Assembly (NCBI GenBank): GCA_963699305.1
Contig: OY969431.1
Location: 1,488,001-1,552,000 of the forward strand
Direction: 5' to 3'
Source: JBGQAS01 sp963699305
GTDB lineage: Bacteria > Chloroflexota > Anaerolineae > Anaerolineales > Anaerolineaceae
DNA length: 64,000 bases
This document shows positions 52,433 to 61,952 of the stretch, one piece after another; the first letter of the stretch is position 1; every line of letters starts with the position of its first letter. The notes below the pieces were generated by a model, which searched no databases, was not told the origin of the DNA, and worked only from the letters and a program-made list of their open reading frames with translations. The position numbers and the translations under genes were made by a program.

Positions 52433-54220
52433 ATGTGTGGAATTTTCGGAATTGTGACAGCCAGGGAACAAGCTCTCGGTCCCATCCTCATTGAAGCAGC
52501 CCGTCGTCTCACATATCGCGGGTACGATTCGGTGGGAGCTGCAACCATCAGCGGTTCAAAAATCGACCTACGCAAAGATGTGGGCAAGGTGGATGTTGTA
52601 GCCACTAAATACAACTTCATGGAGATGACTGGTTCGCGCGGCATCACACAACTGCGCTGGGCGACCTTTGGCGAACCTTCCCAGGTGAACGCCCAACCTC
52701 ATCTGGATTCCGACGGTGACATGGTTGGCGCACATAATGGGAATGTTGTCAACAACGTGGAACTTCGCCAGCAATTTATTGCGGAAGGATTGACAGTCCG
52801 TTCACTAAACGACGGTGAATCCTGTGTGCATGCGGTTGAACGCTACATCAACAAAGGTGAGGATTTCCTCAGTGCCATCCGCAAGGCGCACGGAGATCTG
52901 CAAGGCGATTATGCATTTGTCATTGGTCGTATCAATGACGATAAGCTATATGCCATTAAAAAAGGTTCAGGGCTGGTGGTTGGTATCGGAGAAGGGTTCA
53001 CCTGTGTTTCCTCCGACTTGCCTTCCATATTGCCACTCACTCGCACTATCATCCGCATACAGGATGGCGAGATCATCACCCTGTGGGCGGATAAGGTGGA
53101 GCTGCATTCCGTCAAGGATGGCAGCCTGATCGAGCGCGATCCGGAAAAGATCACTGAAACCATGGAAGCCGTACAGAAGGGCGGGTATCCGCACTTCATG
53201 CTCAAGGAGATCCACGAACAGCCCCAGGTGGCGCGCGAAGTACTGCACATGCTGCAGAGCAGCCGTGATGTGGATACCATCCTGGCAAAAATAAAATCCG
53301 CCCGTCATGTGTATTTCATCGGCTGTGGCACGAGCTATCACGCCTGCCTGGCCGGATCTGTATTCTTTGCCCAACTCGCAGGAAAAGCGGTCATCCCGGT
53401 GCTGGCACCTCAATTCATCCCGCAGTACCTGCCCACCATCGGCAAGGAGGATGTTGGCGTGTTTGTCAGCCAATCCGGTGAGACCAAGGATGTGTTGAAT
53501 GCACTCAATTCCGCCCGTGAACAAGGGATGACCTGTTTCGGGTTGGCAAATGTCATCGGATCCACGCTCACCAAAGCCACATCTGCCTGGCTGCCGTTAT
53601 GTTGCGGATACGAAATCAGTGTCCCCGCCACCAAGACCTTCACCAACCAGGTGGTCACGTTTTTATACCTGGCATATCGCTTGGCTGGCAAGGATACCGC
53701 GGAACTGGATCGCATCCCCGACCTGATGGAAAAAACTCTCACCCTGGCTGCTCCGCAGGTGCAAGATATTGCCCCGGATGTAAATCGATGGAACGACCTA
53801 TACTGCCTGGGATATGGCTCTACCTACCCGATGGCACTGGAAGGCGCATTAAAACTCAAAGAGATCACCTACGCCCACTGCGAAGGGATGCTCTCTACCG
53901 AGTTCAAGCATGGACCGCTCTCTGCCATCACCAAGGGATTCCCTGTTCTCTTCGCTGTCGGACCGCAGGATACACCACTCATCGTCAGTGGCATGAACGA
54001 GGTTACCTGTCGTGGTGGCCGCGCCATTGCCATCGGGCAGGAGCACGCCAGCTTGCGCGCCAATGCCAGTGACCTGATCACGGTGCCCGAAGCATCTGCT
54101 GAGATTACTTCGCTGTTGACGGTGTTGCCTTTGCAACTGCTTTCCTACCACATGTCGGTGGCGCGTGGTTATGATCCCGATTTCCCGCGCAACTTGAGTA
54201 AAACGTTAACAGTAGATTGA
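52433..54220 (+). CDS. glmS: Glutamine-fructose-6-phosphate aminotransferase GlmS, divergent glutaminase loop
   Basis: MCGIFGIVTA gives the N-terminal nucleophile Cys of class-II glutamine amidotransferases after Met removal. YRGYDSVGA, AHNGNVVN and LNDGESCVHA follow. The isomerase half has YFIGCGTSYHACLAG, SQSGETKDVLNAL and a C-terminal DFPRNLSKTLTVD. The usual RWATHG loop reads LRWATFGEPSQVNAQPHLD: His is replaced by Phe and a second His by Gln. The 595-residue length is normal. The enzyme makes glucosamine-6-phosphate for UDP-GlcNAc, the precursor of peptidoglycan and of the deoxy amino sugars predicted for the glycan cluster at the start of the window. Confidence 0.93.
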   Translation: MCGIFGIVTAREQALGPILIEAARRLTYRGYDSVGAATISGSKIDLRKDVGKVDVVATKYNFMEMTGSRGITQLRWATFGEPSQVNAQPHLDSDGDMVGAHNGNVVNNVELRQQFIAEGLTVRSLNDGESCVHAVERYINKGEDFLSAIRKAHGDLQGDYAFVIGRINDDKLYAIKKGSGLVVGIGEGFTCVSSDLPSILPLTRTIIRIQDGEIITLWADKVELHSVKDGSLIERDPEKITETMEAVQKGGYPHFMLKEIHEQPQVAREVLHMLQSSRDVDTILAKIKSARHVYFIGCGTSYHACLAGSVFFAQLAGKAVIPVLAPQFIPQYLPTIGKEDVGVFVSQSGETKDVLNALNSAREQGMTCFGLANVIGSTLTKATSAWLPLCCGYEISVPATKTFTNQVVTFLYLAYRLAGKDTAELDRIPDLMEKTLTLAAPQVQDIAPDVNRWNDLYCLGYGSTYPMALEGALKLKEITYAHCEGMLSTEFKHGPLSAITKGFPVLFAVGPQDTPLIVSGMNEVTCRGGRAIAIGQEHASLRANASDLITVPEASAEITSLLTVLPLQLLSYHMSVARGYDPDFPRNLSKTLTVD

Positions 54221-54235
54221 TTGGAATATGAAGTC

Positions 54236-54267
54236 AAAGCAGGCGATGATGTCTCATGGCCTGCTTT
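54236..54267. terminator. Terminator between glmS and the convergent P-type ATPase gene
   Basis: The 9-bp stem AAAGCAGGC / GCCTGCTTT with a 14-base loop is followed by TTCATTT on the plus strand; it lies 16 bases after the glmS stop. Confidence 0.75.
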
Positions 54268-54288
54268 TCATTTACACCAGGCTGAGTC

Positions 54289-56834
54289 TTAGAATTGCGT
54301 TTTGCGATAAAAGATGCGCTTTGCAATTTCATTTACCACGATGTACAAGCAGGTAATAAGTGCCAACAACCCCAGCATTAATGGCGGCAACGGCACAAAT
54401 CCGAATACTGCTCCAATCCCTGGCAGATACGGGATGATGAATGCCACAATCCCTACCATAACGATACTGATCCATAGCCAAGTGCCTGGTTTGCTTTTAA
54501 ATAATGTCCTGCGAGTCCTTACAACAAGTAAAATGAACAATTCAGTAAGCAGCGATTCGACAAACCAACCGGTGCGGAACTGCATTTCATTGGCTCGCAG
54601 AATGATCAGCAATGTGCCAAATGTTATGAAATCAAAGACCGAGCTGATCATGCCAAAGATGATCATGAAATTTCGGATGAACTTCATATCCCATCGACGC
54701 GGCTTGTCGACTAATTCCGGGTCGACGGTATCCGATGCAATTGTCATGGCTGGAAAATCGGATAAAAAGTTGTTAAGCAGGATTTGTTTGGGCAGCAGTG
54801 GCAAGTAAGGAAGGAAGAGCGATAACCCAGCCATGCTGAACATGTTGCCAAAATTAGCGCTGGTGGTTGTAAACACATATTTTAACGTGTTGGCAAACGT
54901 CTCCCGACCTTGTTCGATGCCTTGACGGAGCACATCCAAGTCCTGTTCCAGCAAAACGAGATCGGCTGCTTCTTTGGCAACATCTACTGCATTTTCGACA
55001 GAAATACCCACATCCGCCGCATGCAGGGCGGGAGCATCATTGATCCCGTCACCCATGTACCCCACAACATGTCCTGTTTTTCTTAAAGCGGAAATGATGC
55101 GCTCCTTTTGATTTGGATCCACTTCCGCGAATAAGTTCACTTGGTCTGCCCGTCTCCATAACGCTTCATCGTGCATCTGGTTCAGCTCGGTACCGGTCAA
55201 CACTCCGGTGACTTTCATCCCCGTAGCTTGAGCCACGTGCAGGGCAACGCGCTGGTTATCGCCGGTGATGACTTTTAGCGCGACGCCATGATTTTCCAGA
55301 TCCGTGATGACTTTTTGAGCATCCGGTTTCGGTGGATCAAAAAACAGAAGGAACCCAAGGAAAGTCATATTGGATTCTTCACCAACTAGATACTCAGGTT
55401 GAGGTTGGACTTCCTTGGTCGCTATTCCAAGGACGCGGAAACCTTGTTCGCTCCATTTTCCATACTGCTCCTTTAACCCCTCCAGTATTTTCTTATCCAG
55501 GTCTATGGATTTCTCTCCCTTCCAAATCGTCGTGCATGCCTCCAGCACATTATCGAGAGCACCCTTTGTTATCAGGGTATAGGTTCCATTGATCCGGGTG
55601 GAATCCTCGACTGCAACGCTCAAACGTTTGCGGGCAAAATCATAAGGGATCTCTTCTGTTTTTCGAAAATTCGAAATATCCGGCTGGGATTTCGCAAGAA
55701 TAGCGTCATCAAGTGGATTCGACAGGCCTGTCTGGAATTTTGCATTAAGAAATGCATGCAGCAAGACCTTTTCAGAAGGTTTGCCTTCCGGGTCAAGTGC
55801 TCCATCCAGACTTACCAATCCCAGCGTGAGCGTGCCTGTTTTATCCGTACACAACACATCCATCGACCCGAAATTCTCGATTGCTGCAAGCTGGCGCACG
55901 ATAACCCCTTTTTTTGCCATCTTTTGCGCACCTTTGGATAACGTAATACTGATGATGGCAGGCAACAGTTCGGGGCAAGACCCACTGCCAGAGCGACTGA
56001 AAACAATAAAGAGTCGATCGCGGGTTTCTTTAGAATGACATTGATGGCAAACACCACCAGCATCATAAGCAGCATGACTTGTGTCAGTAGATTTCCGAAC
56101 TTGCGAATACCGCGTTCAAATTCCGTTTCCGGAGGACGCAGGTTGAGTTTCTCGGCAATTTTTCCAAACTCTGTACTCTTGCCGGTTTCAACCGCTAGGA
56201 CACGCGCAGTTCCGCTGCGTACATTGGTCCCCATGAAAACACAGTTCGTACGATCACTTAAACTTGCGTTCTCAGCCACCACACCGACTTTTTTCTCTGC
56301 GGGATATGTCTCCCCCGTCAGGATCGCCTGGTTCACAAAAAAATCATCCGCCTGGATCACCACTCCGTCGGCTGGGATGATGCTCCCTGCCGAAAGCAGC
56401 ACAATATCCCCAGGCACCACTTCTTCAGCTAAAATGCTGCACGGTTTGCCATCTCTCAGCAGGTTGACTTTAAGCGTCACCGTACTGCGCAGCTTCTCTA
56501 TTGCATTGCTCGCACCATATTCCTGGATGAAGCCAAGCACTGAACTGGCAACGACAATGGCAAGGATGATACTGGCATCGATAATTTCCCCCGTGATGAC
56601 AGAGATGGCAGCTGCAAAAACCAGGATGAGAACAAGAGGACTCTTGAACTGGCTCAGAAAGAGCAGGAGGGGTGCGGTCTTTCTATGTTTCTTTAGTTCA
56701 TTCCGCCCATATTCACCCAACCGATCCTGTGCAGAATTGGCGCTGAGTCCGTTGGATGAACTTTTCAATTCATCTATTAATTTGTCTACCGGATTTGCCC
56801 AGTAATTCGTTTCTGCCAATGGATCCATGTTCAT
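54289..56834 (-). CDS. mgtA: Mg2+-transporting P-type ATPase (MgtA type), one frameshift in TM4
   Basis: The N-terminal frame (55812-56834) has ALTGETYPAE-type actuator motif (LTGETYPAEKKVGVV) and TM helices. At a run of four G on the plus strand (55972-55975) the frame breaks inside SVALAVGL. One more base gives the family's Pro-Glu-Leu-Leu-Pro ion-binding motif, then CTDKTGTLTLG (phosphorylated Asp), VITGDNQRVALHVA and GYMGDGINDAPALHAADVGI. Six C-terminal helices follow, with NNFLSDFPAMTIASDTVDP, a stretch typical of the type IIIB Mg2+ ATPases. Restored length is about 848 residues. It imports Mg2+ (possibly Ni2+) across the cytoplasmic membrane. Confidence 0.92.
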
Positions 56835-56949
56835 GCAGCATTCCTCATTTGAAATTTAAATCTCAGTATCGTTATTTTAAGCGATTTTCCATGTATTGAA
56901 TCTCGTATTTTTTATATAACTCAAACGGTTGGGGTATGCCATACTGACA

Positions 56950-56955
56950 TATAAT
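56950..56955 (+). promoter_or_regulatory. Candidate -10 box of the lipoprotein gene
   Basis: TATAAT lies 38 bases before the ATG at 56993. The -35 region is poor (GTTGGGG about 15 bases upstream), so this is tentative. Confidence 0.45.
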
Positions 56956-56992
56956 ATTCAAGACTATCAAAATCAGATTAAAGGGTAATTCC

Positions 56993-57772
56993 ATGAAACT
57001 ATTTGCTGTTTTATCTCTATTTTCATTAGTTTTTATCATTTCTGCTTGCGGATCTACAGCTCCTGAAGTGAGCACACCTTCCTCATCCGGGATCCCGGTG
57101 AGCTTTGGTAACATCAGCCTGATCATACCGGAAGAATTGGCGACGGGAGCATCCTTCACGACATCCATCGATGTGGAGTACCCTTACATAAACCCATCCT
57201 TTGGTGACATGCCCGAACATACCGTCATCACCCTGGATGGATACGCCGCATTTGGAAGAAGCGGGCGTATACTGATATTTAAGGCAAGCGAGTTTGCAAC
57301 ATACACCGACTTGACCCGGCACATCATCAGCGCACTCCAAACGCTTAACTCCGGGCAAACCTACCCTGAGGATCTTTACAACCACCCCTATACCAATTTG
57401 CTTAACATTAATGCCGCAAACACCTTCGGTCAGCGCTATTTAACCCAGGTGATGGACAGTTTCATTCCATATAACAATGAGGATATTTTTTATTATTTCG
57501 AAGGTTTATCTTCGGATGGAGAGTATTATATTGAAGCACTGCTGCCTGTGAACGTTAGCTTCCTGCCCGCGGATGGCAACCCGAACACCACTACACCCTC
57601 TGATGGTATTCAATTTCCCTTTAATGTTGAAGACATGTTGAAATTCCAACCGAAATTCCGTGAATACTCAGCTTTGATCGAGGAAAAACTAAATACTGCC
57701 ACAGCGGAAGCTTTTTCTCCAACGCTGACCAAGCTGGATGGATTGATAAGTTCGATTACTATAATGCCTTAA
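56993..57772 (+). CDS. Secreted lipoprotein, paralogue of the lipoprotein at 18235-19041
   Basis: ATG 56993 follows AAAGGG. Lipobox FIISAC. The mature domain shows TVITLDGYAAFGRSGRILIF, FATYTDLTRHIISALQTLN, FGQRYLTQVMDSFIPYNNED, YFEGLSSDGEYYIEALLPVN and FLPADGNPN. These blocks align in order with the protein encoded at 18235 (QGLRYLT, PVNNHE, GLTSDGKYYVAAVLPVN, LPVDG), and both end with a TKLDGLISSI / TQLDAMLSSL segment. So the family is defined by its own members here; no known domain is recognised. 259 residues. Confidence 0.8.
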   Translation: MKLFAVLSLFSLVFIISACGSTAPEVSTPSSSGIPVSFGNISLIIPEELATGASFTTSIDVEYPYINPSFGDMPEHTVITLDGYAAFGRSGRILIFKASEFATYTDLTRHIISALQTLNSGQTYPEDLYNHPYTNLLNINAANTFGQRYLTQVMDSFIPYNNEDIFYYFEGLSSDGEYYIEALLPVNVSFLPADGNPNTTTPSDGIQFPFNVEDMLKFQPKFREYSALIEEKLNTATAEAFSPTLTKLDGLISSITIMP

Positions 57773-57929
57773 ACATCTTCTCGAAAACGTCGCAAGTAAA
57801 AATACAAGACAATACATTCTCGAGCTTGTTAATTCACCAGAATGCCAATGGATCGAAGAAGATGATTATGCGATATTCTCCTCTTCAATCCAAGGACTTT
57901 GCCTTTGGCGTAATGCAACCATTGTCTGA
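57765..57929 (+). pseudogene. Orphan coding-like fragment
   Basis: A 55-codon frame without a start codon overlaps the lipoprotein end and reads KHLLENVASKNTRQYILELV then NSPECQWIEEDDYAIFSSSI then QGLCLWRNATIV before TGA. The sequence looks protein-like (amphipathic helix then Cys/Trp/Tyr-containing strands), resembling the start of an acetyltransferase-type protein, but the rest is missing. It is probably a truncated remnant of a deleted gene, or chance. Confidence 0.3.
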
Positions 57930-57976
57930 AATTCGAAAGTGAATTTCTTGCGACTGCCCCAATTCAAGGTTTATAC

Positions 57977-58774
57977 CTAAAACTCTTCTTTATTGAACCT
58001 CCATAACCCGATCAGGATAAATACTATGCTTTCCACCAGCACCACGACCAGGGTGATCAGGTGACCTGTTTGCACGGGAGTGCCGGTCAGCAGGGAATAC
58101 ACCAGGCAGTTGGGTTGCTCACCCAGCGGGACGACCAGGTTCCAAGGAAGGAAGTAACCCAGCGCCGGCACACTGCCAACGATATACTGCTGCATGAATA
58201 TCAGCGTCATGGATAATCCGATCACCGGTCCGCGGTTGTTGAAAAATGTGCTCAGCATCAGGGTGAAGGTCAAGAAGAAAAAGTGGCCTACGAAGAAAAC
58301 ACCCATCGCCATAATGAATCGTAAAGGATCAACCATGGATCCTTGGTATATCGAAAATAGAATGAATCCCATTGCGCATGGTGCTGCCGCCATGGTCGCC
58401 AGCACTCCAACACTGTTGGCGATCACTTTAGGAAGAAGGAAAGCTGGGCGGGATACCGGTTTGGAGAGCACCCAGGCAGCGGTGCCTTCTCGTTTTTCGC
58501 CCACCAGTACATCCTGCATAATGATGGATACTGCCACCGCGGGAAATATTCCGGCAAAAAGGCTGAAGATCAGGAGGGAGGTCTCATACCCTCCGGGTTC
58601 GTCGCCGAAAAGCATAGCGCTTACAAGGATTCCGATGATGCCCGTCCATATCAGCATTTGTATCCACCACAAGTTTGTTTTCCACCAGCGGGCAAATTCA
58701 TTTTTAAGCATGTTGCCCATGCCGCGGCGCCATCCGCGTTCGCTCACAAATTCAAATGCTTCATTTCCTGACAT
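57977..58774 (-). CDS. ABC-2 type transporter permease
   Basis: ATG 58774 (MSGNEAFEFVSERGWRRGMG) lies inside the end of the ATPase gene, so the two are coupled. The 265-residue protein has an N-terminal cytoplasmic amphipathic part (GMGNMLKNEFARWWKTNLWW) and six TM helices: WTGIIGILVSAMLFG, SLLIFSLFAGIFPAVAVSII, IANSVGVLATMAAAPCAMGF, VGHFFFLTFTLMLSTFF, SMTLIFMQQYIVGSVPALGY, LITLVVVLVESIVFILIG. The motif VGEKREGTAAWVLSKPVSRP between TM2 and TM3 is the ABC-2 signature loop. Substrate unknown (antibiotic, peptide or lipid export are usual). Confidence 0.88.
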   Translation of the reverse strand: MSGNEAFEFVSERGWRRGMGNMLKNEFARWWKTNLWWIQMLIWTGIIGILVSAMLFGDEPGGYETSLLIFSLFAGIFPAVAVSIIMQDVLVGEKREGTAAWVLSKPVSRPAFLLPKVIANSVGVLATMAAAPCAMGFILFSIYQGSMVDPLRFIMAMGVFFVGHFFFLTFTLMLSTFFNNRGPVIGLSMTLIFMQQYIVGSVPALGYFLPWNLVVPLGEQPNCLVYSLLTGTPVQTGHLITLVVVLVESIVFILIGLWRFNKEEF

Positions 58775-59726
58775 TTGAACCTCCCTCAATCACCTGCATG
58801 AATATATCCTCCAGGTTGTATTGCTTGCGCCGGAATTCATTCACAACCACGGGTCCGTTGACCAAAAGTTTAAGCAGTTGCGTTTCTGCCACCTTGGGGT
58901 CGGTCACACTCACCTGCCAGATGCTTTCTTCCTTCACCTTTTCCGATTTAACTCCATCCACCCATGACTGGCTTTGGACCTTCTTCAGCATCGCATCTGT
59001 GTTCCCCCGCATGTGGACAATGTAAATGACACCCTTGCCACCTGCCAGCAGTTCTTCGATCGGTGCCTCCGCTACGAGTTCACCTTTGTTCAAGATGGCA
59101 ACGGTATCGCTGACCCTCTGAACGTCATCCAAAATATGGGTGGAGTAAAAAATGGTCGTATATTTTCGGAGCTTCGACATCACTTCCAGCACATCCCGCC
59201 GCCCGAGCGGATCAAGGCTGGCTGCCGGTTCATCCAGGATTAGCAGGTCGGGATAATTCACCTGTGCCTGGGCGATCCCCAAGCGCTGCCTTTCGCCACC
59301 CGAAAAACCCTTGATCGGGCGATCGGCTTTATCCACCAGATCCACCAGGTGTAACATCTCATCCACCCGCTCCTCGATTGCTTTTTTGGGACCGGTGAAA
59401 AAGAACCCTGCGGTAAAGCGCAGTGTCTCGCGGGCGGTCATGTGTTCGTAATAATGAGGCTCTTGAGGAAGGTAACCCACCCGGGCGCGGATATCCACGC
59501 TTTGGGAGACGCTGTCCATTCCAAAAATGCTGGCGCTGCCCGATGTGGGATGCGTGAGCCCCAGCAGCAACTTGATGGTGGTGGTCTTGCCGGCACCATT
59601 GGGTCCCAGGAACCCAAATATGGAATTCTGCTTTACGATCAAATTCAGGGGCTTCAGTGCCTGGATGGTCTTATAAGTCTTGCTGAGCCCGCTGGTTGAA
59701 ATGACATTGGGGGTATTATCAACCAT
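58761..59726 (-). CDS. ABC transporter ATPase of an ABC-2 exporter
   Basis: ATG 59726 (MVDNTPNVISTSGLSKTYKT) follows GGAGGG; the longer frame starts in noncoding sequence. Walker A GFLGPNGAGKTTTIKLLLGL is at about residues 36-55, the Q-loop YLPQEPHYYEHMTA, signature GFSGGERQRLGIAQA, Walker B LLILDEPAASLDP, and H-loop YSTHILDDVQRVSD. After residue 220 comes a C-terminal domain of about 100 residues (VIYIVHMRGNTDAMLKKVQ, SIWQVSVTDPKVAETQLLKL) typical of DrrA/CcmA-like ATPases. With the next gene it forms a simple exporter. Confidence 0.92.
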   Translation of the reverse strand: MVDNTPNVISTSGLSKTYKTIQALKPLNLIVKQNSIFGFLGPNGAGKTTTIKLLLGLTHPTSGSASIFGMDSVSQSVDIRARVGYLPQEPHYYEHMTARETLRFTAGFFFTGPKKAIEERVDEMLHLVDLVDKADRPIKGFSGGERQRLGIAQAQVNYPDLLILDEPAASLDPLGRRDVLEVMSKLRKYTTIFYSTHILDDVQRVSDTVAILNKGELVAEAPIEELLAGGKGVIYIVHMRGNTDAMLKKVQSQSWVDGVKSEKVKEESIWQVSVTDPKVAETQLLKLLVNGPVVVNEFRRKQYNLEDIFMQVIEGGSNVRK

Positions 59727-60068
59727 TTTTCCCTCCCGTAAAATTATGGGTGTGACTCTTCTTCGCACATGTTTTTCCCAGAATATTTGTTTAGCATCAC
59801 AAACTATTATAGAGATTTTAGTAAAAATTACCATACGTCCGCATAATGGGTTAACACCCCACTAAAGGAGCAGTTGAAACGGTAATTTTGAGTATGTCCG
59901 CCGGAGGAAAAATTGCTGGAGCTTGCTGAATTTCTATACAAAAATCAGTAGGATTTTCATTATGCAAACGCATTAAGTCCACGTATATTAAACACCATCC
60001 TAAAAGCCCTGTAAACCTGGCGGGGAGAAGCATCATCCTTCCAAATTATTGCAAATCTGAATGGATGA
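59727..60068. other. Intergenic region with no assignable gene
   Basis: About 340 bases between the ABC ATPase and the next membrane-protein gene. A 61-codon minus frame (59851-60036) exists but has no ribosome-binding site or recognisable features. The region probably contains the promoter of the ABC genes. Confidence 0.5.
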
Positions 60069-60735
60069 TCATGATTTGCAAAAATCAATGATGATCAACA
60101 CCATATCAACCCAGATCATGACGTTCCAAAGGAAATATGCCACAAGCCCGGGAATCTGAAGAAGCATACTCGTTGGAATAATGGGAGTTAGAAGCGCAGC
60201 CAAAATACTTCCTGCACCATTTACGATAAACAATACTTTTACAATTTTTTGCAATTTGCTGCCATTAAAAGCCGGGGAAATTAACCAAGTGGATGCACCA
60301 AGGAACCCCCAACCGAACATTTCCAGCAGCCAGCATATCGAGTCTGGGTTATTCATCGTGAAGACAGCTAATATTTCACTCGGATTGTGAACTGCTTTTG
60401 GAACAAACCCTACCTGAAGAATATAATTAATCCCAATAAGCACTGCAAATACTGCAGTAGTGATTAATGCCGCGTCTCCAAAAACTTTGTGCTTTTCTGA
60501 AAGCATTTGACGACAAAGACTTATAAAGAAAATGAAAGCGGCAAGATAAATAAAGCCGAACCAATAAGGCAATGTTTGAATGTAACGATATCCTGAGGCA
60601 AAAGAATTTACATCCGTCCACGGCACTTTATTGACAAGGTTCACGATTAAGTCAGCCCAAAGGTCCGGACAATGCTGAACCCACGATAACAAAGATCGCG
60701 GTTGGAATCATCATGGCCTTGAGATCTTTTTTCAT
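60069..60735 (-). CDS. Membrane protein, function unknown, one frameshift near the N-terminus
   Basis: ATG 60735 behind GGAGGG begins MKKDLKAMMIPTAIFVIVG. A shift near 60690 joins it to WVQHCPDLWADLIVNLVNKV in another frame. Five more hydrophobic helices follow: YWFGFIYLAAFIFFISLC, AALITTAVFAVLIGINYILQ, ICWLLEMFGWGFLGASTWLI, IVKVLFIVNGAGSILAALLT and LLQIPGLVAYFLWNVMIWVD. The loop HNPSEILAVFTMNNPDSI is in an extracytoplasmic position. Restored length is about 222 residues. No family is assigned. Confidence 0.6.
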
Positions 60736-61145
60736 ATTCCCTCCACATCTTCTTTAATTTTATATACTGATACTATATATATAACATATTTCCTTGACGT
60801 CAGCTTTATCATTAATTTCAATCTCTCATTACTAGCAGTTGAGCCCGCATATAGATAAGGAAATGATGCACGTGTGACCGAGCATTCATATTTTACGCGT
60901 TCAAGCGCAACAAGGTGAAGATCTTCACCATACAAGATCTGACACGTTTTCTCATTAACTTGATAAAAACACCCTTCATTTCTGAAGGGTGTTTCAATTC
61001 AATATCCAGTCACTGTAACCGGAGCGTCAGCGGATGAATATTTCTTCTTGCTTATCGCATTCTTGATGAGACCAACGATTGCCATCCATGCTCCACCGCC
61101 GACTCCATCACCAAGGACATTGGATACACTGGTTTTATTGGACCT
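60736..61145. other. Intergenic region of about 410 bases with a terminator and a possible 46-codon fragment
   Basis: The stretch contains the hairpin at 60967-60994. On the minus strand, 60999-61145 continues in the same frame after the kinase stop codon and reads NKTSVSNVLGDGVGGGAWMA then IVGLIKNAISKKKYSSADAP, ending in VTVTGY. It has no start except an internal ATG behind GGTGGAGC. The remainder is AT-rich with nothing recognisable. Confidence 0.5.
60967..60994 (-). terminator. Hairpin terminator after the kinase gene
   Basis: The stem AAACACCCTTC / GAAGGGTGTTT with a 6-base loop has a run of T residues on the minus strand (GTTTTTATCAAG). It would end transcription coming from the kinase gene. 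Confidence 0.75.
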
Positions 61146-61952
61146 TTAACTCCATCCGTTCTGGATACCTTTCGTTGCTCTTGTAATCAGCCAATCTTCC
61201 AGTTCAGAGATATTCTCACTCAAACGAGCTACAGCAATTATTGGCAACCATCGTTCATATTCAGCTTTCCCATCCGGAAAAACTTTAAAGTAGTGACGAA
61301 GATAAACTGCATGAAAGACACGTACGATGATTTTTTCGAGGTAACCTTTGATTTGACAATCCGCCGCACCCACAAGGATGATCGTTGTGCGTGCAAGATC
61401 TGCCAGCGGATTTCCACAAGAAGCATCGATCCAGTCAATAATGATTTCACCCTGCCTGGTTATTAATATGTTATCAGGGTGGAAATCTCCGTGGCAGAGA
61501 CGATCACCATCGGGCATATTTTCGAGTGCAACCAGGACTTTGGAGCGGAGATTTACCGGAAGGGCTTCCGCAAGATGGATTTTTCTGTTCAGCTTTTTCT
61601 TCAGAGAAGGGAGATCCGAGTGGATGGTGTTTCCATGCATTTCAGCGTGGAGTTCTGCTGTCCGTCGGGCATATTGAACAACTTTCCAGGGATGATGTGA
61701 CAAGTTATCCCACATGGAATTGCCGTCTACTCTCTCGTACACGAGGCCATTGCGGTTATTTACACGGATGATCTCGCCCACAGCTGGGACGGGCAGTCCG
61801 CTGGCATGCACCGCCCTGGCCATCTGCACCTCGTATTCGATATCCTCCAATTTAAACCAGTCATAAAAAAGCTTGAGGATCTGATCTTTCTTCCAGGCAT
61901 AGATCTCCGCCGTGCGGCCAAAGGCGATGGGTTTGTTGAGATTGACGTTCAT
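61146..61952 (-). CDS. Aminoglycoside-phosphotransferase-fold kinase
   Basis: The 268-residue protein has the APH layout: PIAFGRTAEIYAWKKDQILK (nucleotide loop with Lys), a YERVDGNSMWDNL hinge, catalytic loop DRLCHGDFHPDNILITRQ (HGDxxxxN) and metal-binding IIIDWIDASCGNPLADLART (DxD region). This is the broad APH/choline-kinase/fructosamine-kinase-like family in which most members do not confer antibiotic resistance, so the substrate is not assigned. Monocistronic; ATG 61952 is preceded by AGGAGC. Confidence 0.88.
   Translation of the reverse strand: MNVNLNKPIAFGRTAEIYAWKKDQILKLFYDWFKLEDIEYEVQMARAVHASGLPVPAVGEIIRVNNRNGLVYERVDGNSMWDNLSHHPWKVVQYARRTAELHAEMHGNTIHSDLPSLKKKLNRKIHLAEALPVNLRSKVLVALENMPDGDRLCHGDFHPDNILITRQGEIIIDWIDASCGNPLADLARTTIILVGAADCQIKGYLEKIIVRVFHAVYLRHYFKVFPDGKAEYERWLPIIAVARLSENISELEDWLITRATKGIQNGWS

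Noticed and set aside
54289..56834. Two separate P-type ATPase fragments or a true pseudogene
   Set aside because: The two frames overlap at a homopolymer and join precisely within a conserved motif; one indel restores a full-length enzyme.
56872..57168. A 98-codon minus-strand frame overlapping the lipoprotein start
   Set aside because: Opposes a well-supported lipoprotein gene with Shine-Dalgarno and signal peptide; no features of its own.
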